A stretch of DNA of 64,000 nt from Rhodospirillaceae bacterium (GTDB lineage Bacteria > Pseudomonadota > Alphaproteobacteria > Rhodospirillales > Rhodospirillaceae), in the NCBI GenBank assembly GCA_040219235.1, contig JAVJSV010000021.1:1-64000 (forward strand). The letters run 5' to 3'. Of the stretch, positions 25,769 to 31,927 are shown piece after piece (position 1 is the first letter of the stretch; every line of letters begins with the position of its first letter). Under the pieces are notes generated by a model, which was not told where the DNA came from, did not search any database, and worked only from the letters and a program-made list of their open reading frames with translations. The translations under genes and the position numbers were made by a program.

Positions 25769-25810
25769 GGGCGGTAAACATCTCTCCCCAGTGTAGTTTT
25801 ACCGCCCTTT
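25769..25810 (+). terminator. Rho-independent terminator after the TonB receptor
   Basis: GGGCGGTAAA at 25769-25778 pairs perfectly with TTTACCGCCC at 25798-25807, followed by TTT. It lies about 80 bases after the receptor stop codon and before the phoD-like gene. Confidence 0.8.
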
Positions 25811-25853
25811 CACATCTTGGCTGCGGCACATGTTTTAGGTTCTAGATTTTAAA

Positions 25854-25874
25854 CGTTTCACGTTTCAGGTTTCA
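25854..25874. repeat. 7-bp motif repeated three times upstream of the phoD-like gene
   Basis: CGTTTCA at 25854-25860 and 25861-25867, then GGTTTCA at 25868-25874, lying 30 bases before the start codon. It may be a protein-binding site or simple slippage. Confidence 0.5.
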
Positions 25875-25904
25875 AACAAGGCTCAGCGCCTAAAGGAGAT
25901 CATC

Positions 25905-27428
25905 ATGTTTTCACGCCGTTTGTTTATGGCCTCGACCGGGGCCGCCCTGTGGGTGCCGACAGCGCGCGCCCAAAGCAGCGCCTATCATTTTACCCTTGGT
26001 GTGGCGTCCGGATGCCCGCGTCCAAACAGCGTTGTTTTGTGGACCCGCCTTGCGCCCAAGCCGTTGCAAGGCGGCGGTATGCCCGCAGGTTTGACTCAGG
26101 TGCGCTACCGGTTGTGTTCCGATGCAGCCATGCGCCGCACCGTCCAGGACGGTTATGTGCCGACCTCCGACGCCAAAGGCCATGCCGTGCATGTGCTGGC
26201 GCAGGGCTTAGAGCCTGGTCGGGAATATTGGTATCAATTCTACTTCGGTCAGGATGAAAGCCCGGTTGGCCGCACCCGCACGGCTGACCCCAAAGCCAAA
26301 ACCTCAAATATGGCCGTGGCCACCTGCCAGCACTGGGAAACAGGTTACTTTGCCGCTTATCGGGATCTGGCTGAGTGGGCACCGGACTGTGTGGTGCATG
26401 TCGGCGATTACATCTACGAAGGCGGCATGAATTCCCTCGGCAAAACAACGCAGGAGATCCGTGGACGGATACTGAACATGGAGATCGTGCGTCAGCACGA
26501 TGGTCCTGAAATCGTGTCGCTGTGGGATTACCGCAATCGCTACGGTCTGTACAAAAGCGATCCTCATCTCCAAGCCGCCCACGCGGCCTCGCCCTGGATT
26601 GTGGCTATGGACGATCACGAGATCGACAACAACTGGGCGGCCGACATCCCTCAAGATCCGGACAAGCAAACGCCGGATGAATTTACCGTCCGCAAGCGCG
26701 CGGCCTTGCAAGCTTATTGGGAACATATGCCGCTGGAGATGCCTCCCACCATGAACGGCCTACAAATGTATGGCGCGTTCAGGTTTGGACCCATGCATGT
26801 GAACTTGCTGGATACACGTCAGTTTCGCTCGGATCAGGCTTGCGATCCGGAAGTTTTTCCGGGCGATGACCGCTGTGACGACGCGTTCGGTCCCGAGCGC
26901 ACCATGACCGGTCCGCAACAGGAGGCATGGCTCATGGAGCAATTGCGCACGTCAGATGCCAAGCACAACGTGCTCGCCAGTCAAACCTGGTTTGGCCCGG
27001 TGCAATACACAACCGAAGGCCGCTCTCGCTACAACATGGATCAGTGGGACGGCTATCCCGCCCAGCGCCAGCGTATCATCGACGCCCTGGTTGCCCATGA
27101 CGTGTCCAACCCGGTTGTGGTCAGTGGTGATTGGCACAGTGCTGTCGCCATGAAGGTTCATCAAAACCCCGATGATATGCGTACGCCGGTAGTCGCGCAT
27201 AACTTTGCCGCGACGTCGATTTCATCCAACTGTCCCTGGGCGGCTGACATGTACGACTCACGCGATGCCAATCCGCACATGATGTATCTGGATGGCGATC
27301 AGCGTGGCTATCTTAGGTGCAGTGCGGACCAGAACGACTTCACCGCCGTGTTCCGCACCGTCGCCAACCCCTGGGATGCAAACTCTCAAGTGGGAACCGA
27401 TCAGGAAATCCGTACCGGGGACAGTTAA
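25905..27428 (+). CDS. phoD: PhoD-family alkaline phosphatase/phosphodiesterase, Tat-exported
   Basis: AAAGGAG lies upstream of ATG 25905. The N terminus is a short Tat signal (FSRRLFMAS, cleavage after ARA near residue 22). A PhoD N-terminal beta domain follows (FTLGVASGCPRPNSVVLWTRL). The metallophosphatase core has VGDYIYEGG near residue 165, MDDHEIDNNW near 235 and VSGDWHSA near 405, the usual Fe/Ca ligand segments. Length (507) is normal. PhoD enzymes release phosphate from mono- and diesters outside the cytoplasm. It is separated from the TonB receptor by a terminator, so it is probably transcribed on its own. Confidence 0.9.
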   Translation: MFSRRLFMASTGAALWVPTARAQSSAYHFTLGVASGCPRPNSVVLWTRLAPKPLQGGGMPAGLTQVRYRLCSDAAMRRTVQDGYVPTSDAKGHAVHVLAQGLEPGREYWYQFYFGQDESPVGRTRTADPKAKTSNMAVATCQHWETGYFAAYRDLAEWAPDCVVHVGDYIYEGGMNSLGKTTQEIRGRILNMEIVRQHDGPEIVSLWDYRNRYGLYKSDPHLQAAHAASPWIVAMDDHEIDNNWAADIPQDPDKQTPDEFTVRKRAALQAYWEHMPLEMPPTMNGLQMYGAFRFGPMHVNLLDTRQFRSDQACDPEVFPGDDRCDDAFGPERTMTGPQQEAWLMEQLRTSDAKHNVLASQTWFGPVQYTTEGRSRYNMDQWDGYPAQRQRIIDALVAHDVSNPVVVSGDWHSAVAMKVHQNPDDMRTPVVAHNFAATSISSNCPWAADMYDSRDANPHMMYLDGDQRGYLRCSADQNDFTAVFRTVANPWDANSQVGTDQEIRTGDS

Positions 27429-27444
27429 GAGTACTGTTAAGGCT
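27421..27444. repeat. 12-bp tandem duplication across two convergent stop codons
   Basis: ACAGTTAAG at 27421-27429 is repeated as ACTGTTAAG at 27433-27441, a period of 12. The first holds the phoD stop (27426-27428); the second supplies a further in-frame stop and also the stop of the convergent minus-strand gene (27439-27437). Confidence 0.7.
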
Positions 27445-27730
27445 TCATAGATTCTCTGATCGCTTTCATCTGGGCTTTCAGCCATCTGATTTGATCGGCC
27501 AGGCGTTTGCGTTCGGCCCGTGCGGCGGCGGAATAGTAGCCGTGTAAAAACGCGTTCTGATTTCCAAGTTGTCCGCCCGAGGGTTTCAAACCGGTTCTCG
27601 ATCCGCCGTGCATGCGACAGCGGGTCCGGTCAGTCACGGGGGGCAACTTGCACGGTGTGCCGCCGCGGGTGCGTGCGCCACAGTGTGTGGGCCGCTCATG
27701 GGCGCGGCGCGGGTGGGACTCTGTGCTCAT
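27437..27730 (-). CDS. HGGxxG-motif small protein (phage-type)
   Basis: A 97-residue protein with the pattern CGARTRGGTPCKLPP and RCRMHGGSRTG, in which four Cys/His could bind zinc, then GNQNAFLHGYYSAAARAERKR and a basic helical tail. Small HGG-motif proteins of this kind are common in alphaproteobacteria and phage-derived loci, often near packaging genes; their role is not established. The start region is duplicated: a second ATGAGCACA lies 17 bases upstream (27747) and leads to a short out-of-frame stop. No clear ribosome site is seen. It follows the 141-residue gene by 52 bases. Confidence 0.7.
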   Translation of the reverse strand: MSTESHPRRAHERPTHCGARTRGGTPCKLPPVTDRTRCRMHGGSRTGLKPSGGQLGNQNAFLHGYYSAAARAERKRLADQIRWLKAQMKAIRESMKP

Positions 27731-27782
27731 AGAAACTGTGTGCTCATAAAAATTGCTCTAAGCTCTATTACGTCTGTGCGAT

Positions 27783-28208
27783 CTAGGATTGGCGTTTCCA
27801 GGTGCGGTAGCGCGCCAGGGTTTCAATTTGACGCAGGGTCAGCGTGGAAATGCGGCAAGCATCGATAATGCAGGTGCCATAGTGGCTTGAGCCTGTCGTG
27901 CGTTTCATCGCGCGCTTTATCGTGGCCATGGTCAGGTTCTGAGAGGCCACCAGTTGCGCCGCAATCATGGCTTCAACCGCATCCCCCTCCTTGGTCATGC
28001 CAACCCATGCGGTAATCGCGCTCTGAACTTTATCCGTAGTCTGTTGGTCAGGGTCCGATGGGGCGGAGGTGTCCAGGGTGGGAGCGCTGGCCGCGACCGT
28101 ATCGATGATCTGTGCCTGAATGTGATTCATCATCGTTTGTTCGCACGTCGCCGCTGGATCGGCTGCTGCAGATTTTGGTTCCGGGCGGGAAGAGCTTTTG
28201 TTGGTCAC
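27783..28208 (-). CDS. Phage-type hypothetical protein paired with the HGGxxG gene
   Basis: A 141-residue protein. The N-terminal ~75 residues are disordered and rich in Ser, Pro, Asp and Thr. The C-terminal half is helical, with AVEAMIAAQLVASQNLTMATIKRAM and a final LRQIETLARYR. This helical layout is often seen in alphaproteobacteria directly beside HGGxxG proteins, as here, which supports both as a real pair. The function is unknown. They may be leftovers of an integrated element; no integrase or att site was found nearby. Confidence 0.6.
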   Translation of the reverse strand: MTNKSSSRPEPKSAAADPAATCEQTMMNHIQAQIIDTVAASAPTLDTSAPSDPDQQTTDKVQSAITAWVGMTKEGDAVEAMIAAQLVASQNLTMATIKRAMKRTTGSSHYGTCIIDACRISTLTLRQIETLARYRTWKRQS

Positions 28209-28302
28209 AGCAAGATCCGGTCACACTCTCAATGGAGCGGAAGTATACAATTTAAATTGTTATTTAGGCAAGGTAAATTTGTAATTGGCTTCGCTGCTAG
28301 CG

Positions 28303-28415
28303 TCCATGGGCTCGTTCCACGGGGGGGCGCCGGAGAGGTTCCATGGGCTCGTTCCGCCGATCATACGTGCATGGGCTCGTGTGAGGGAAACCAGTGGTGC
28401 ATGGGCTTGTCCCAC
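28303..28415. repeat. Four copies of a CATGGGCTCGT motif
   Basis: TCCATGGGCTCGTTCC at 28303 and 28340, TGCATGGGCTCGTG at 28368 and TGCATGGGCTTGTCCCAC at 28398. Spacing is 37, 28 and 30 bases, and spacers differ in length and sequence, so this is not a CRISPR array. It fills most of the gene-free gap between the phage-type pair and the M24 gene. Confidence 0.75.
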
Positions 28416-28469
28416 GGACAAGCCCCAGAAAAAGATTCTCGAACCGAGGTTCCCACAAAAATTTCTCGC

Positions 28470-28503
28470 AAAAAAGCCCCCGCCTTTTTGCACAGACGGG
28501 GGC
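28470..28503 (-). terminator. Rho-independent terminator of the fecI-fecR-M24 operon
   Basis: On the minus strand, GCCCCCG (28503-28497) and CGGGGGC (28482-28476) form a GC-only stem with a 14-base loop, followed by TTTTTT (28475-28470). It lies about 30 bases after the M24 peptidase stop codon. Confidence 0.88.
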
Positions 28504-28533
28504 GAGTCGCAGTTTGGTGAAGGGGCGTCCCAG

Positions 28534-29916
28534 CTAGACGATGATCAGCGGGTCTTCTTCCGAGTTCAGGGGTTCGTAGCCGTCGTCTGTGATCAGCAGC
28601 AGGTCTTCGTTATGCCCCGCGCCGAAGCCGATTTCGATGTACGGCAGATCAACCGTAATCACCATGCCCGCTTTGAGCACAATGTCCTCGCCACCGCGCC
28701 AGGGGTTGCTGTCGTCATAGGGTTGATCGGTGTGCTGTAGGCCAAGCGAATGCGGGTTCACAATCAGCGTATCCGGGTTTGCGCCGGCTTTCTTGAAGGT
28801 CTCAAATCCTACCTTGCGGATATCCGAATATTTCACGCCAGGTTTGAGCATTGAAAAAATGGCTTCACGTGTCACGTGTTGGGCCTCTGCGCGCTGTATC
28901 ACGTCTTTGCTGGGTTCACCGACCACAATCGAGCGGGCAAAATCGCCGTGATACTGATGAAAGTCTGAGACCGCATCAATCAGAAACGGTTTGCCCGGCA
29001 CCACTTCGGCATCTGGAAAATAGCCAAGCGAAACACCCGCGATGAAGAAGGTCATGGCGTTCCCCCGCACCGCGCATTCGGCCAGGAACTTGCGCTCGAC
29101 GTCCGCAAAGGTCATGCCTTTTTCGATCGAGCGCGCGGTCGCCAATGTCGCTGCGGCATTCTTTTCACCGGCCAGGCGCATCAACGCAATTTCGGGTTCT
29201 GATTTGATATAGCGAATGCGCCGGAACAAATTATCGCCGTCGACAAACTCAATGTTGTCTGCCGCGCCGATCCGTTGCAACAAGTGTGCGATGCGCATGT
29301 CGTCCACGGCCACGCGGCCTTTGACGATGCCTGATTCTTTCATCGCCCGCGCCAGCGCCCATTCGGGTGTCGCGGAGGGTTGTGCGTTTGTTTGGCTCGT
29401 CGCCCAGCCTTGTTCCCGCTCGGTCAGTGGTACTCCATCTCGCACCGCAAGTCCGCCGGTGGCCGCGACCGGCTCTTCAGTTAAAGCTTTGCCGTTCTCT
29501 CCCAAGTAATCCGCTGTATTTGTTGGGGCTGAATAGGGCATGACCTCTGGGCTCCAGCGGTCTCCATTAGCGATGTCCCACATCTGAAGAGCTGTTGTGA
29601 CCAAGAAGGTGGGTTGATCCAGGTCCCGCGGAAGGGTTGCAAATGCAGGGTACTCCCAGCGCATTTTGGCGCCGATGGGCATGGTATTGGTCAGGTAGTA
29701 AATGTTGACCGGGTTCAGCGCCAGCATGCCGGCCAGGTCATATTCTTCCATCACCGCCTGCGCCTGGGCTGTGTTCATAAGTGGCTGGCGCAGGGCCTCC
29801 AATTCACTTCCCACAGGAGCAACAGTCACACCCGATTTTGCGGCCTGCGCTGATGTGGGCAACGCCGAGGCCGCAACGGCTGCGACTCCAGTCTTCAGCA
29901 TGTTGCGTCGTTCCAT
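28534..29916 (-). CDS. Tat-exported M24-family (Xaa-Pro peptidase-like) metallopeptidase
   Basis: GGAG precedes ATG 29916. A Tat-like signal (MERRNMLKTG, cleavage after AQA near residue 25) leads into a creatinase N-terminal-like domain (~55-225) and a C-terminal pita-bread domain. Metal ligands are LIDAVSDFHQYHGDFAR (two Asp, 11 apart), PHSLGLQHTDQPY (His) and GHNEDLLLIT (last Glu). The Glu expected in the TIEPG strand is Asp here (TVDLPY). It is the third gene of the fecI-fecR operon and is paralogous to the two M24 genes across the divergent TonB receptor. The family cleaves Xaa-Pro bonds or creatine-like amides. Confidence 0.85.
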   Translation of the reverse strand: MERRNMLKTGVAAVAASALPTSAQAAKSGVTVAPVGSELEALRQPLMNTAQAQAVMEEYDLAGMLALNPVNIYYLTNTMPIGAKMRWEYPAFATLPRDLDQPTFLVTTALQMWDIANGDRWSPEVMPYSAPTNTADYLGENGKALTEEPVAATGGLAVRDGVPLTEREQGWATSQTNAQPSATPEWALARAMKESGIVKGRVAVDDMRIAHLLQRIGAADNIEFVDGDNLFRRIRYIKSEPEIALMRLAGEKNAAATLATARSIEKGMTFADVERKFLAECAVRGNAMTFFIAGVSLGYFPDAEVVPGKPFLIDAVSDFHQYHGDFARSIVVGEPSKDVIQRAEAQHVTREAIFSMLKPGVKYSDIRKVGFETFKKAGANPDTLIVNPHSLGLQHTDQPYDDSNPWRGGEDIVLKAGMVITVDLPYIEIGFGAGHNEDLLLITDDGYEPLNSEEDPLIIV

Positions 29917-29972
29917 CTCAAATCTCCGGCAATGTGCTTTGACAGTCTCAGCAGACTGTCAATTTCTTTCGG

Positions 29973-31046
29973 TCACATCTGTGTTGCAGACAGATAAACC
30001 TTTGAATTTGGGTCCCGTTTTACGTCCACACCAAAGCTTTGCTCCAGAGCGTCAAACAGGGCGTCGACGTTGCCCACTTTAAAGAATCCGCCAAACCGCA
30101 GTTCATTCAGGACCGGGTCTTCGATGATGATGTCGATCTCTGTATAGCGGCTAACCTCTGCAATAACGTCAGACAGGGGTTCCCCGGCAAACGCCAGAAC
30201 ACCCTGACGCCAGGCCAGTTTGCGGTTCAGTTCGGGTTCGGGTATCACCTCAACTTGTTCCAGCGTCTCGGCAAATATGACCTTCTCGCCCGCGGTCAGG
30301 TTGGCAACCGTCGAGCGTATTGACGCTTGCTCGAGTGTTGCTGGATTCGCATCGGCCTCTGGTGAAAAGTAGAGCTTCACATCACCTTCGGTGACCGTCA
30401 CTTCAATGCCGGTTTCGCGCCGCATCACGGCAAAGGCTGTGCCGGTGGCTGTCACAACGCGTTCATCTGCATAGACGGAAAAGGGCCGCTCTTTGTCCTT
30501 GGCGACGGTAAAGTGTACTTCGCCTTTGTGCAGATACACATCGCGTTTCTGGTCTGAATATTCCACATCCACGTGACTGTTTGTATTTAACAGCAGAACG
30601 CTACCGTCAGGTAAGGTCACCGTTTTTTGCGTGCCAACCACAGTACGATGAGCCTGCATGTAATGGGGGTCCGAGAACGTAAAAGGCCCAACAAAGATAA
30701 CCAGCAGCACCATAGCCGCAACAGAGGCCAGTGACGCCACCACCCGATGCTTAAGCTCGAAACCAGCCCGCTCAAGCCATGTGGGATTCAGCGCGATATT
30801 CGAACGATCCTGCAAATCGCTAAGACCATCAAGGGTTCTCCACAGCCCCGACATTCCATCAAACGCAGCTTGATGTTCCGTGCTGGTGCCGCGCCAGGCG
30901 TCAAACGCACGTTTGTCTTCCACCGAGAGATCAGTTTTATCCATGCGGACAATCCAGGCGCTGGCCTCAGCTTCAAGTGTGCCCTGATCTGGAAAATCCA
31001 CCACCTTTGGGTCCGTCCCCGGCGTTGCTGTGTTATCGCGGTCCAT
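29973..31046 (-). CDS. fecR: FecR-family anti-sigma/signal-transducing protein
   Basis: A 357-residue protein with the standard layout: N-terminal cytoplasmic DUF4880-type domain (residues ~18-65, with DAWRGTSTEHQAAFDGM), one membrane helix near 95-115 (VASVAAMVLLVIFVG), a periplasmic FecR beta domain (~135-245, GEVHFTVAKDKERPFSVY) and a C-terminal STN-like domain (~290-350). FecR proteins pass a ligand signal from the STN domain of a TonB receptor to the sigma factor. It starts 2 bases after the sigma gene stop. The receptor at 31928 has the matching STN domain. Confidence 0.92.
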   Translation of the reverse strand: MDRDNTATPGTDPKVVDFPDQGTLEAEASAWIVRMDKTDLSVEDKRAFDAWRGTSTEHQAAFDGMSGLWRTLDGLSDLQDRSNIALNPTWLERAGFELKHRVVASLASVAAMVLLVIFVGPFTFSDPHYMQAHRTVVGTQKTVTLPDGSVLLLNTNSHVDVEYSDQKRDVYLHKGEVHFTVAKDKERPFSVYADERVVTATGTAFAVMRRETGIEVTVTEGDVKLYFSPEADANPATLEQASIRSTVANLTAGEKVIFAETLEQVEVIPEPELNRKLAWRQGVLAFAGEPLSDVIAEVSRYTEIDIIIEDPVLNELRFGGFFKVGNVDALFDALEQSFGVDVKRDPNSKVYLSATQM

Positions 31047-31048
31047 GT

Positions 31049-31645
31049 TTAGGTCTTGTGCCCATTTGTTTTAGCCTGCGGTTTCATCTGCTGCACATTT
31101 GATCCCTGTTTTCTTTCTTTAGCGCCAAAGTCAGCCGGGTCATGCCCTTGTCGTCTTAGAACGTCGATGCATTTTGACAACCCCGTCGCCACATGCTTCT
31201 CAACCGTGCTTTCTGAGAGGGACAGATGGTGTGCAATCTCTTTGTACGACAAACCTTCCATTTTTCTCATGACAAATGCGCGACGACACTGTTTCGGAAG
31301 TGTCATAATGGCCTGAGACACGATCACGAGCTGTTGTCGCGCCGACACTTCATCTTCGACAGAAATTTGGCCGTCATCTGTTAAGACCTCTGAGTCGGCA
31401 AAATCCTCTATATAATCTGTCTCGGAAAATGATTTTCTGGCCAGAGAGTTCAGCGCAAGATTCTTTGCAACGCGGAAAAGATAAGCTTTTGGCGCGCGAA
31501 TATCGCTTTTCGATTCTGCGGCGAACGCCTGCAAGAACGTTTCTTGAGCAATATCTTCAATTTGGTGACGGCGAGACAAAAACCGGGACAGAAAGCGTCG
31601 CAAAGCGGCTTCGTTCTCAATGAAGGATCTCAGAATTCTAGACAT
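31049..31645 (-). CDS. fecI: FecI-like ECF sigma factor
   Basis: A 198-residue ECF sigma factor. Region 2 (~8-75) includes RRHQIEDIAQETFLQAF and KAYLFRVAKNLALN. Region 4 (~115-170) includes LPKQCRRAFVMRKMEGLSYKEIAHHLSLSES, a clear helix-turn-helix. A ~25-residue basic tail rich in Lys and Gln follows. It is the first gene of fecI-fecR-M24. It is expected to direct transcription of the divergent TonB receptor and perhaps its own operon. The 282-base gap between them holds a repeated 12-mer (TTCACCTGTCTC) that could be part of such control. Confidence 0.92.
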   Translation of the reverse strand: MSRILRSFIENEAALRRFLSRFLSRRHQIEDIAQETFLQAFAAESKSDIRAPKAYLFRVAKNLALNSLARKSFSETDYIEDFADSEVLTDDGQISVEDEVSARQQLVIVSQAIMTLPKQCRRAFVMRKMEGLSYKEIAHHLSLSESTVEKHVATGLSKCIDVLRRQGHDPADFGAKERKQGSNVQQMKPQAKTNGHKT

Positions 31646-31653
31646 CGCTGGAT

Positions 31654-31665
31654 TTCACCTGTCTC
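31654..31665 (+). promoter_or_regulatory. 12-mer TTCACCTGTCTC, copy 1 (next to fecI start)
   Basis: An exact 12-base element 8 bases upstream of the fecI start codon on the fecI side of the divergent gap, in plus orientation. The other copy lies 233 bases away beside the receptor gene. Confidence 0.5.
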
Positions 31666-31886
31666 GTATCGAAGACACAAAATGAGCGGTATTGCCTCAT
31701 TTACCAGCTTTTTCGAGCGGTGGTGGCTTCGTTTTCTCTCCCCACACTGCTACGGCATGGTCAGTTATGCAATCCTAGCCATGCAACCCTAAGCCACGTA
31801 GCGGCGACATATCTCCGCCGCACAGCGGCGATGCAAAGAGGAGCCATATGAAAAAATGTGCAATTCCTTATGGTGGGTTTCCCAAC

Positions 31887-31898
31887 TTCACCTGTCTC
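31887..31898 (+). promoter_or_regulatory. 12-mer TTCACCTGTCTC, copy 2 (upstream of TonB receptor)
   Basis: An exact copy of the 12-mer found beside fecI, 30 bases before the TonB-receptor start codon. The position would suit a -35 element or activator site for the receptor promoter. The link to the FecI sigma factor is inference. Confidence 0.5.
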
Positions 31899-31927
31899 AA
31901 TACATAAGGCTGGTGAAACAGTGCTGA

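Noticed and set aside
28303-28415. Possible CRISPR array
   Set aside because: Only four copies, uneven spacing, repeats drift at the ends, and no cas genes nearby.
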